From: Salinactinospora qingdaonensis
Lineage (GTDB): Bacteria > Actinomycetota > Actinomycetes > Streptosporangiales > Streptosporangiaceae
Reading direction: 5' to 3'
Assembly: GCF_039539445.1 (NCBI RefSeq)
Contig: NZ_BAABDD010000004.1
Location: 124,001-188,000 of the forward strand
Length of the DNA stretch: 64,000 nt
Position 1 is the stretch's first letter. Every line of letters begins with the position of its first letter. Both the position numbers and the translations under genes were made by a program. Positions 47,293-54,898 of the stretch are shown piece after piece. The notes beneath the pieces are model-generated. The model was not told the DNA's origin. It saw nothing but the letters and a program-made list of their open reading frames with translations, and did not search any database.

Positions 47293-48293
47293 TCTCTTGG
47301 CCTGAGAGCCCCGGCCTGTCTTGTGCGTGGGTCAGGTCAACGGCGTGGGCCGTGAATCAGACACTGCAGACACCTCCCTCCAGGGGTGATGTGCGGATGG
47401 CTTGGGTCTGCCGCGATACCGGGGAGGACTACGTCGTTTCGGCGACCGGCCGCTACGGGGACCGCCGAGGGCGGTCAGCGACCGGACTACATGAACCAAA
47501 GGTGAGGCGATGGGGATGGGCGTTTCCCGGTTGGTCGGGCGTCTGCTCGCCGCGGATGTGCTTGTCGAAGGGCCGGTTCGGGGAGGTGGTGAGGCCGAGA
47601 TCGCTGAACTTTTGGCCGGACAGCCCCACGCGCAGCCTCCGCGGGCGTTTCTCGACTATCTGCGGATGGTGGGGCACTCCTGGATTCGCCATGTAGACGT
47701 CGAGGTCTGCGGTCGCAGTTGCCGAGACGCGGTCGAGGACGTCGAGGGCGTCGAGGGTGCTGACCCCACGAGCCGCGGGTTTCTGTTCCTTCGAATGCCA
47801 GGGCTCCATCCTGTGGTCCTTCAACGACGTCGGTTGCGCGGTCGACCGGCACGGCGAGGGCAGGGGACCGGAAGACCCTGGTCGCCGACACCTTCGAGTA
47901 GTTCCGGGAACAGCAGGTCCGATCCGCCCTGGCCAGCCGAGAAGCAGCCGCCAGGCGAGGTTGAAGTCAGGCCGTGGCCTCGGAGAATTGCTGGAGCAGG
48001 ACGGCCGCACAGACGAGGCTGAGCAGGGGCACCGCCGCGCGAGCCAATGGGGAAAGTTCTGGGGGACAATAACGCAGCGGTGCAGAAGCGGCTGGCGGAG
48101 GGCTCCGACCAGGACTCGCTGACCCTGGAGCAAAAGCCCGCTGGTGGGAAGGTCGGGAGGTAGGTGCGGGCGGACGGTAAGGAAGTACGACGCGCGACAC
48201 GTCACCGTGGTTTTGCGGAAAAGACCCGAACGCGCCGGACGGTTACCGTATCCACACTGCTTATCCGGTGAAGCCCAGCGCTGAGAACAGGAG
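47293..48293. other. Decayed immunity-gene region
   Basis: No intact gene. Broken pieces include LAADVLVEGPVRGGGEAEIA with PPRAFLDYLRMVGH (47520-47680, SMI1/KNR4-like look) and, after frame changes and a stop, VADTFE and FREQQVRSALASREAAARR (47870-47950). A second piece near 48000-48165 reads LGELLEQDGRTDEAEQ (TPR-like) and KVLGDNNAAVQKRLAEGSDQ. These look like remnants of toxin-immunity cassettes. Confidence 0.45.
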
Positions 48294-48305
48294 GTGAGGA
48301 CGCCG

Positions 48306-48653
48306 GTGTCGGTGGCCAAGGGCCTGGACCTACTCTTCGAAGGGTATTTCCACCAGGATTGGGATCTCGACTACTCCAGCCGGGAGGAGGTGATCCGCGC
48401 GTTCGTGCAGGAAGGCCCGCGAGAGAACGCCAGTCTGGCGCTGGCGGAGATCGACGACATCCTCGCCGAGGACGTGCCGGAACGGAAGCTGAACAAGTGG
48501 TTCCGACACGATATCGGCTCCACGTTCGCCAACGAGTTCCCGCACCCCAAATGGCGTAACGCGCTGCTGTGGTACCGCGACCAGCTCGCCGGGGAAATCG
48601 CGGCCAAAGACGATCCCACAGCAGAAGAAGGCGCCGGTGGTGCATCGTTTTGA
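48306..48653 (+). CDS. CdiI-like contact-dependent inhibition immunity protein
   Basis: 115 residues from the GTG at 48306, 11 nt after AGGAGG (an earlier GTG overlaps that ribosome site). The sequence KGLDLLFEGYFHQDWDLDYS, VIRAFVQEGPRENA, LALAEIDDILAEDVPE matches the CdiI immunity family, which neutralises CDI toxins delivered by neighbouring cells. No toxin gene is adjacent. Confidence 0.72.
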   Translation: MSVAKGLDLLFEGYFHQDWDLDYSSREEVIRAFVQEGPRENASLALAEIDDILAEDVPERKLNKWFRHDIGSTFANEFPHPKWRNALLWYRDQLAGEIAAKDDPTAEEGAGGASF

Positions 48654-48763
48654 TCAAATTGATGCGGATATGGGCCTCACGATCAAGGTCAGCTCCGTCA
48701 GCGCGTCGATACGGTCCGAGATAAAGCTCCATCCCACGGAGCACCTGCTCACACTGCGTGGAA

Positions 48764-48939
48764 TATGGTGCCTCGGGCGTCGAAGGATCATGGCTTGGCC
48801 CGTCTGGCGCCTACCTCTCGACCTTGCTGCGGTTCAGGTCCTTGTCGAACACCCCGCTCTCCGCCCTACTCCCCACGACACTGTCGCCAGACCTGAGCCG
48901 TCCGTTCCACGTGACCGCATCGCCCTGCACATCACCTAA
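48764..48939 (+). pseudogene. Duplicated 3' end of the cas3 fusion gene
   Basis: From TATGGTGCCTCGG on, this is a close copy of 28410-28666. It reads GRRRIMAWPVWRLPLDLAAVQ then VLVEHPALRPTPHD, VARPEPSVPRDRIA and LHIT with the same stop. About 87 bp (coding PLGVITM to TPIP) are deleted in frame. The following 20 bp and leader 5 are nearly identical to those after cas3. Confidence 0.9.
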
Positions 48940-48958
48940 ACCGACAGCCCCACAACTA

Positions 48959-49122
48959 TGCTCTTTGATAACTCCACACGCCCATCCAGGCTCGCGCGAA
49001 CCCCAAGTGCCCATGCAATCCCGGGGAGGTTCCCAAGCACAAAACCCCACAAACCGCGCAAAACACACCACCCTGCGGGTCGGTCGGCACCCCAGAAAAC
49101 GCATCATCCCACGTCAAAAAGC
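48959..49122 (+). promoter_or_regulatory. CRISPR leader 5
   Basis: About 164 bp, the closest relative of leader 1 (shared CTCTTTGATAACTCC, CCCATGCAATCCCGGGG, CGTCAAAAAGC before the first repeat). The similarity extends upstream through the cas3-end copy. Confidence 0.87.
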
Positions 49123-50254
49123 GTGTCCACGGCTTCTCGGAAGCCGTCCCCGTTGAAGCCACCCCACTGTCGGAGTCGCGCCGCCCAGCGATCCTGGTGT
49201 CCACGGCTTCTCGGAAGCCGTCCCCGTTGAAGCCGGGAATGAGGGTGTATGACACCCTCCAGTCCCAGTGTGTCCACGGCTTCTCGGAAGCCGTCCCCGT
49301 TGAAGCGTCTTTGCGGCGGGGGTAGACGTCCCAGAAGCGGACGTGTCCACGGCTTCTCGGAAGACGTCCCCGTTGAAGCATCGCCGCTGCCTGCGACTCG
49401 CTCGGCGTGGACATGGTGTCCACGGCTTCTCGGAAGCCGTCCCCGTTGAAGCAGTGTCTATCAAGGCCGTGCTAAAGCCCATCCAGGACTGTGTCCACGG
49501 CTTCTCGGAAGCCGTCCCCGTTGAAGCACTTATCGGAGGTGAGCACGTGGACTTGGACCGGGTGTCCACGGCTTCTCGGAAGCCGTCCCCGTTGAAGCGA
49601 GAAGGAGGTGATCAGAGAGGACCATACGACACGTGTCCACGGCTTCTCGGAAGCCGTCCCCGTTGAAGCGCGTGGCACAACGATGCCGCAGCATCTCCCG
49701 CCCTCATGTGTCCACGGCTTCTCGGAAGCCGTCCCCGTTGAAGCCTGGCGGATGTCGCCGGCGGCCAGCCCGGTGCCCTCGTGTCCACGGCTTCTCGGAA
49801 GCCGTCCCCGTTGAAGCGCCACGACGCGCCCCATGTCCTCGATCAGCGCGCCCGTGTCCACGGCTTCTCGGAAGCCGTCCCCGTTGAAGCTCCGCCCCCC
49901 GGATCGCTAGGGTCCCGCCAGATCCCGTGTCCACGGCTTCTCGGAAGCCGTCCCCGTTGAAGCGATCTCGGCGACGAAGTCCTCGAAGGTCTGGCGCCCG
50001 TGTCCACGGCTTCTCGGAAGCCGTCCCCGTTGAAGGGACGTGCTGGTCAGCAACAACACGCCCAACCCCACCGTGTCCACGGCTTCTCGGAAGCCGTCCC
50101 CGTTGAAGGGACGATTTCGGGGCGGTGCGTACCCGCCGCGACAGGTGTCCACGGCTTCTCGGAAGCCGTCCCCGTTGAAGCGCGCCGTACACGTACAGGA
50201 CCCGGACCGCGTCGGCGAGTGTCCACGGCTTCTCGGAAGCCGTCCCCGTTGAAA
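49123..50254 (+). CRISPR. CRISPR array 5 (16 repeats, 15 spacers)
   Basis: TCG-loop repeats as in array 1 start at 49123, 49197, 49270, 49343, 49416, 49491, 49562, 49633, 49708, 49781, 49854, 49927, 50000, 50073, 50145 and 50219; spacers are 35-39 bp. Repeat 4 has GAAGACGT, and the last repeat differs only at its final base (GAAA). It is the longest array and lacks the strong terminal decay seen in the other arrays. Confidence 0.98.
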
Positions 50255-50334
50255 GGGCAGGAGCTGTTCCACGGTGGACTTTCAAACTTTCAAGGCTCCG
50301 GATTGGTTTGGTGTGAGGTTGTGGCAAAAGTAGG

Positions 50335-50359
50335 CCGGAGCCGCATTTTGCGGCTCCGG
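50335..50359 (+). terminator. Rho-independent-type terminator after array 5
   Basis: A perfect 11-bp stem (CCGGAGCCGCA/TGCGGCTCCGG) with loop TTT is followed by TTGATTGCTTTTTGG. It lies 80 bp after the last repeat and should end the pre-crRNA transcript. It is the most canonical terminator in the window. Confidence 0.82.
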
Positions 50360-50503
50360 TTGATTGCTTTTTGGTTGGATTTGATTACCTAGAGTAGTTG
50401 ATGTTGTCAGGTGTGTCCGCTGTGATGGTTAGGGCTCAGCCTCGGTGTTCCTCGCGGGGTGGCGATGCCGCCGTGGTTGGCGATCGGGTGTCGCCGGCTT
50501 GTT

Positions 50504-51868
50504 CTAGCTGATGGCGTAGAGGTCGGTGGCGGGCTGTTTTTGGCGGGAGAGGATGGCGTCGAAGGCGGCGACAGCGGTGTTGTCGGCGTCGGGCAGGGTG
50601 TGCAGGTACTTCTCGGTGGTGGTGATGGAGCCGTGGCCGAGGCGTTCTTTGACGACTTGCAGGTCGGCGCCGCCGGCGAGGATCCACGAGGCGTGGGCGT
50701 GGCGCAGGCTCCGGGGTGTGATGCCCGTGGGCAGGCCGGCGCGTTTCCGGGCGGGGTGCCAGATCTGTTTGCGGAACCAGTCGGCGGGGATGTGGCCGTC
50801 GGTCTCGACCTGGCGGCGTCGGCGTCGCGGGGCGTCCTTGCCTAGGCGGCGGCGCTCGGCGCGGTAATGGGCGTAGGCGGCCCTGCAGTAGTCGCATCGG
50901 CATTTGCCGTTGCAGTAGGCGGTGAGGGTGCCGTGCCTGTAGCGGCGGCCACGCTCGTTGGGGGCGGTCAGCCCGAGATCCTCATGGTCGGGGACCCCTC
51001 TCACCGGCGGGGCCTCCTGCGTGGGCATCTCGAAGAGCAGATCCTCCGAGCCGATCCCCCGCGACTGTATGAAGGCTTCAATCCGGGTGACCAAGGGCCG
51101 GCCGAGCTTGATGCGACGGTACTCCCCGTCTTTGGGGTATTCCTTGACGAGGAACCTTCCCCCGTCGGGGTGGAACTCCGGTTTCACTTTCACCACGGCG
51201 CGGCTGACCGTCAGGATGCAGGTTTTAGTGTCGAGGTCCTTGGGGCGCAGTTCGGTGAGTTCTCCCCAGCGAAGGCCGGACTGGATCTCGGTGTCGACGA
51301 GGAGTTTGAAGAGGTCGCCCTCGAATTCTTTGAGGAAATCCAGGTACTGCTCGGGGGTGATGATGGTGAGGGGTTTGGAGCCCACGCGGGGGAGTTTCAC
51401 TCCTTTGCAGGGGTGGATGAAGATGATCTGGTTGTAGAGCGCGGTGGAGAAGATGGCGCTGAGGACGGTCACCATGCGTTGGATCGTGGATGCGGCGAGT
51501 TTTTTCTCTTGGCATTGGCGCACCCACTCTTGAACGTGTCCGGGCAGGATTTCGTTCATTCGCATCCCGCCGAACTCGGGGATGAGATATTTGTGGATCA
51601 TATAGGTGGTGTTCTGCCGGGTGATGGCTTCGAAAATGTGGTTGGGCAGCCACGTCTTGAGTACGTAGTCGCCGAAACGCTGTCGGCCCCGTTTTGGGCT
51701 CGTGATGCGGCCTTCGGCGACTTTGGCTTCGGCGCGCTGCCACGCCTTGTCGGCGTCCTTTTCCGAGGTGAAGGTTCCGGCGGAGCGTTCTCTGCCTTTG
51801 ATGTCGACGTAGTAGGCCGTGAAGCGTGGCGTGCCGTCGTTGCCCGTGCGTCTGCGCGAGTACCCCAT
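50504..51868 (-). CDS. int: Tyrosine site-specific integrase
   Basis: 454 residues from an ATG. An N-terminal AP2-like DNA-binding domain (PRFTAYYVDIKGRERSAGTF) and a SAM-like core-binding domain (~60-155) precede the catalytic domain: Arg200 (SGLRWGELTE), Arg389-His390 (PRSLRHAHASW, with Arg where the first box-II His is usual), His412 (LGHGSITTT) and Tyr421. A Cys cluster (YCNGKCRCDYC, 319-328) is inserted between the boxes and could bind zinc. It is read toward the island, 160 bp from attR, so it is the likely integrase for the tRNA-Ile site. Confidence 0.92.
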   Translation of the reverse strand: MGYSRRRTGNDGTPRFTAYYVDIKGRERSAGTFTSEKDADKAWQRAEAKVAEGRITSPKRGRQRFGDYVLKTWLPNHIFEAITRQNTTYMIHKYLIPEFGGMRMNEILPGHVQEWVRQCQEKKLAASTIQRMVTVLSAIFSTALYNQIIFIHPCKGVKLPRVGSKPLTIITPEQYLDFLKEFEGDLFKLLVDTEIQSGLRWGELTELRPKDLDTKTCILTVSRAVVKVKPEFHPDGGRFLVKEYPKDGEYRRIKLGRPLVTRIEAFIQSRGIGSEDLLFEMPTQEAPPVRGVPDHEDLGLTAPNERGRRYRHGTLTAYCNGKCRCDYCRAAYAHYRAERRRLGKDAPRRRRRQVETDGHIPADWFRKQIWHPARKRAGLPTGITPRSLRHAHASWILAGGADLQVVKERLGHGSITTTEKYLHTLPDADNTAVAAFDAILSRQKQPATDLYAIS

Positions 51869-52156
51869 GGGTCAGGCCCGACTCCCTTGACCGTGGTTTG
51901 ACCGTGACAGCACCCGGAACACGCCGTCATCACACGGCAGGGCGCGGACACCGGTCTCCCTTCCGACCTGGAGTAAGCACGGTCTTCGGGCAAGTGTGAC
52001 GGCCCGGCTGGACGCGGGAAGTTCCGCTGATAAGGATGAGGCCCCAGGTTCAAATCCTGGTACGCCCACACGTTTTCCCAGCACAGAGCCTGGTTCTCAT
52101 CCTCGAGGGTCGAGCTCTTGATCGTTTGACCGTGAGGCATCGGCTTGCTCTCGGGC
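51869..52156. other. attP-side region with attR
   Basis: Between the integrase and the methyltransferase lies a double TTTGACCGTG motif (about 51887-51907), the tRNA-Ile 3' remnant (52027-52076) and a copy of the DNA that follows attL (AGAGCCTGGTTCTC, TTGATCGTTTGACCGTGAGG). No gene. Confidence 0.7.
52027..52076 (+). other. attR: duplicated 3' part of tRNA-Ile
   Basis: CTGATAAGGATGAGG and TACGCCCACACGTTTT are identical to attL. The T arm between them is CCAGG-TTCAAAT-CCTGG instead of CGTGG-TTCAAGT-CCACG, i.e. changed on both strands so the stem still pairs. It therefore descends from a functional tRNA gene rather than being a random decayed copy. Confidence 0.85.
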
Positions 52157-53008
52157 TTAGGTGGACGACGCGCGGGCGCTGACCATCCAGCAGGCCGCGG
52201 TGAAATGGACCTGCGTGTCGTGTACGTAGGGCTCGAACGCGGCCCGGACCGTTTCGATGATCCGCGCGCGGGTCCCCTCATCCGTCTCGTCCAGGACCAG
52301 GCCGAGCGGGCCGAGCCGGGTGAAGTAGCGCACCAGTTCCCTCTCAGGCAAGGTGCACGCCACGTCGACCGGCCGGATCTCGATCTCGCCCCAACCGCTC
52401 TCCCCCAGGATGCGTTCGACCCTGACCGGGTCCGCGAAGGCAAACTGCCCTGGCTCGTCCGGATCGCGGGTGGGGAGATTCGACAGCAACGGCGCCGCGG
52501 CGCGTTCGGCCGTCGTCATGAACGGGTTCTCCGCCGCACCGCGCCAAGCGACGAACCTGAGTTCGGCGCCGTCCCGTGCAGCGCGGCGTAGGTTCGCGAA
52601 AGCTCGGACGGGGTCGCCGAAGAACATGACGCCGAAGCGCGAGATGATCGTGTCGAAGGTAGCGGGCTCGAACACGTGCTCTTGCGCGTTGGCGTGGATG
52701 AAGCGGGCCTGCGCTCCCTCCCGTTCGGCACGCGCGTGGGCGGCGGCGATCATCGGCTCGGAGATGTCGATGCCGACGCAGCGTCCTTCCCCGCCGAGCC
52801 GCCGCGCGGCGGCCACCGTTGTGCCGCCCGTACCACAGCCCACATCGAGCACTCGGATTCCGTTTCCGGAAGAGACCGTTTCGACCAGCAGGTCTTCGAA
52901 GGGTTTGAACATGTCGTCCAGCACTGCCTGGGCCTCCACCCAGGCGTGTCCGGCGGGGCCGTTCCACCGCGCCCTTTGTTCGTCGTCGGTCTTGCGCGTG
53001 ATGTCCAT
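52157..53008 (-). CDS. Class I SAM-dependent methyltransferase
   Basis: 283 residues from an ATG. The SAM-binding motif VLDVGCGTGGTTVAAARRLG (about residue 52), then VGIDISEPMIAAA, FIHANAQEHVF and ISRFGVMFFGDPVRAFANLRR place it with UbiE/Methyltransf_25-type small-molecule methyltransferases. It is divergently transcribed from a MerR-type regulator over a perfect palindrome, so it is probably that regulator's target. Substrate unknown. Confidence 0.85.
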   Translation of the reverse strand: MDITRKTDDEQRARWNGPAGHAWVEAQAVLDDMFKPFEDLLVETVSSGNGIRVLDVGCGTGGTTVAAARRLGGEGRCVGIDISEPMIAAAHARAEREGAQARFIHANAQEHVFEPATFDTIISRFGVMFFGDPVRAFANLRRAARDGAELRFVAWRGAAENPFMTTAERAAAPLLSNLPTRDPDEPGQFAFADPVRVERILGESGWGEIEIRPVDVACTLPERELVRYFTRLGPLGLVLDETDEGTRARIIETVRAAFEPYVHDTQVHFTAACWMVSARASST

Positions 53009-53059
53009 GGTCGGCCATCTCCTGTGTTTGCCTTCACTGGGTACAGATGAGACTGTCCT

Positions 53060-53079
53060 ACCTCAAGTCGACTTGAGGT
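53060..53079. promoter_or_regulatory. 20-bp palindrome resembling a SoxR/MerR box
   Basis: ACCTCAAGTCGACTTGAGGT is a perfect palindrome between the divergent methyltransferase and MerR genes, 7 bp before the MerR start. It closely resembles the SoxR operator CCTCAAGTTAACTTGAGG, differing in the two central bases. Confidence 0.85.
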
Positions 53080-53086
53080 CAAGCTG

Positions 53087-53518
53087 ATGGCAGAGTTGGA
53101 CATTGGCGAGGTGGCGCGACGCTCTGGCGTTCCCGTCTCGACGCTGCGGTTCTATGAGGAAAAGGGGCTGATCGCCTCGACCGGGCGGCGGGGCCTGCGC
53201 CGTCAGTTCGATCCCGGCGTGCTGGAACGGCTGGCGCTGATCGCCCTGGGGCGCACTGCCGGTTTCTCGCTCGACGAGATCGCGCGCATGTTCGCGCCGG
53301 ACGGACAGCCGCGTATCGACCGGCAGATGCTCGTGGCCAAGGCGGAAGAGTTGGACGCGACGATCCGCAAACTCAGCGTCCTCCGCGAGTCCCTCCGGCA
53401 CGCTGCCTCTTGTCCCGCACCGAGTCACATGGAGTGCCCCACCTTCCGCCGTATCCTGCGTGCCGCCGAATCCGGTGCCATTGGAGCGTCAAGGAAGACG
53501 GGGCCACAGCCGCCGTGA
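53087..53518 (+). CDS. MerR-family transcriptional regulator
   Basis: 143 residues. The N-terminal winged helix LDIGEVARRSGVPVSTLRFYEEKGLI is followed by the wing and a dimerisation helix (KAEELDATIRKLSVLRESL). Two cysteines at the end (ASCPAPSHMECPTF) are typical of metal- or effector-sensing members, but the SoxR cluster spacing is absent. It overlaps its own SoxR-box-like operator region and probably controls the divergent methyltransferase. Confidence 0.88.
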   Translation: MAELDIGEVARRSGVPVSTLRFYEEKGLIASTGRRGLRRQFDPGVLERLALIALGRTAGFSLDEIARMFAPDGQPRIDRQMLVAKAEELDATIRKLSVLRESLRHAASCPAPSHMECPTFRRILRAAESGAIGASRKTGPQPP

Positions 53519-53718
53519 AGACCCGCGCCGAAGTACTCCTCGCCTTCGGCGCGCGCCAGTCTTCCCCGGCAGCGGGCAGGTCGCCCCCGTGGCGGCCCGA
53601 TAGGCCGCGACCCGGTCGCAACGGTTTCACCGGCCATCGTGGCCACAGCGGCAACTGGGCAATACCCGCCGCTTCAGGCGCCGGCAGGCTCACCCAGTTC
53701 GATGAATCCGGCTGTCGG

Positions 53719-54402
53719 TCATGCCGGCCGTGTCGGCCCTTGGCCGTGCAGCAGGTAGCGCACGGCGATGTCGGCGAGGTGTGCGGTAAAGGTCGCGTCG
53801 TCGGTCTCGGCGACGGCGAAGCCGGGACCGTAGGCGACGCGCAGCACGAGGGTCGAAAAGAGGGTGTCGTAGCAGGCGCGGACGGCGGTGTGTGGGTCGG
53901 GGTGGGCGATCTCGTCGCGGGCGCGGAGCAGGACGGTGGTGAAGGCGTCGCCGAGGCGGTGCGCGTGCATCGAGCCGCGCCGTTTGACCTCGGGGTGGCT
54001 GCCGGAGACGAGGATGACGGCACCGAGGAAACCGGCGTTGCGCAGGAAAACCCGGGCGAGTTCGGCGACCGCCTCGCAGATGAGTTGCTCGCAGGTCAGT
54101 TCGGCCCACCGGGGGGAGTCGGCGAGACCGACCTCGTCGGCCATGACGCGGGCCATGCCGTGCTCGTAGACGGCTAGGAACAGGGCGTCTTTGGTGTCGA
54201 CGCGGGCATAGACGGTCGGCGGCGCGACGTTGGCGCGTTCGCAGACCGCGGCGATGGTGAACGCCTCGTAGCCACCCTCCTCAATGATCGCCACACCGGC
54301 GTCGAGAATCCGCGTCCATACCCGGCGGCTGCGCGCCTGCCGCGGCGGGCGGATGTGCAGGTCGGCGTCAGCCGGGGCGTTCTGAGGTGTCATGGCTGTC
54401 AT
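53719..54402 (-). CDS. TetR-family transcriptional regulator
   Basis: 227 residues (start at 54402 or 54393). The HTH is RILDAGVAIIEEGGYEAFTIAAVCERANVAPPTVYARVDTKDALF in consecutive segments, a standard TetR DNA-binding domain at ~28-72. The C-terminal ligand domain is unrelated to well-known members. It is divergent from the ABM/FAD monooxygenase operon and likely represses it through the palindrome at 54480-54493. Confidence 0.88.
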   Translation of the reverse strand: MTAMTPQNAPADADLHIRPPRQARSRRVWTRILDAGVAIIEEGGYEAFTIAAVCERANVAPPTVYARVDTKDALFLAVYEHGMARVMADEVGLADSPRWAELTCEQLICEAVAELARVFLRNAGFLGAVILVSGSHPEVKRRGSMHAHRLGDAFTTVLLRARDEIAHPDPHTAVRACYDTLFSTLVLRVAYGPGFAVAETDDATFTAHLADIAVRYLLHGQGPTRPA

Positions 54403-54479
54403 TGTCGCGTACCAGCGGTCTCCCGTGAGGTCGCAGGGTTGACAAGTGTGTGACGCAGGCTACATGATCACTTGAAACA

Positions 54480-54493
54480 TTAGTGGACACTAA
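54480..54493. promoter_or_regulatory. TetR operator-like palindrome
   Basis: TTAGTG-GA-CACTAA lies in the 109-bp divergent region, 18 bp before the ABM gene and followed by AAATTTTTTGGGGAG with the ribosome site. TTGACA (54439-54444) with TACATGATCA downstream could be the promoter. Confidence 0.7.
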
Positions 54494-54511
54494 ATTTTTT
54501 GGGGAGTTGCC

Positions 54512-54802
54512 ATGGTGATCGTGATCGGCAAGGGCCGCCCGCTGCCCGACAGGCGGGCGGAGTTCCTGCAAGCCGCCCGCGCCATGGCCGATGCGACACG
54601 CGCCGACGACGGCTGCGTCTCCTACGGCTTTTTCGGCTCGATCGACGACGACACGGTCATCAGCCTGGAGATCTGGGCCGACCACACCACCCTGAAGGCC
54701 CATCTGGAGCATCCGCACACCCGCGACTTCCTGGAGCGCACCGCCCGCATGACCGACGGGACGCCCGAAACGGCCGTTTACGACGCGCGTCGGGCGGACT
54801 GA
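54512..54802 (+). CDS. Antibiotic biosynthesis monooxygenase (ABM/YgiN-like) protein
   Basis: 96 residues from an ATG with GGGGAG 5 nt upstream. Typical ABM dimeric ferredoxin-like fold: VIVIGKGRPLPDRRAEFLQAARAM, DGCVSYGFFGSIDDDTVISLEIWADHTTLKAHLEHPHTRDF in successive strands. Members act as cofactor-free quinol monooxygenases. The neighbouring FAD monooxygenase suggests a shared aromatic oxidation. Confidence 0.85.
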   Translation: MVIVIGKGRPLPDRRAEFLQAARAMADATRADDGCVSYGFFGSIDDDTVISLEIWADHTTLKAHLEHPHTRDFLERTARMTDGTPETAVYDARRAD

Positions 54803-54898
54803 CCCTCGTCGGGCGCACCGACGTTGGGCTGGACCGGTCCCTCACCCGATGCGGTCAGCCCGCCGCCTTGTTCACACCACACACCCCAGGAGGACCCC

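Larger units (their letters stand above)
4644..52076. mobile_element. Composite genomic island integrated at tRNA-Ile
   Basis: The island is bounded by direct repeats of the tRNA-Ile 3' part. A tyrosine integrase sits at the right end and an excisionase-like protein at the left end. Internal genes are typical mobile cargo: XRE and HTH regulators, a clamp paralogue, a DUF932 protein, IS remnants, CRISPR-Cas, immunity genes and small biosynthetic clusters. No conjugation gene (FtsK/TraB-like translocase) or complete replication initiator was recognised, so mobility may depend on other elements. The size and the two similar att neighbourhoods suggest accretion of more than one element. Confidence 0.8.

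Noticed and set aside
28842..50327. Open frames running through the CRISPR arrays (repeating STASEKPSPLK or VHGFREAVPVEA)
   Set aside because: They are translations of the 36-bp repeats and end irregularly as spacer length changes the frame; no independent gene evidence.
52027..52076. A second functional tRNA gene at attR
   Set aside because: Only the anticodon arm, T arm and 3' acceptor strand are present; the D arm and 5' acceptor strand are missing.
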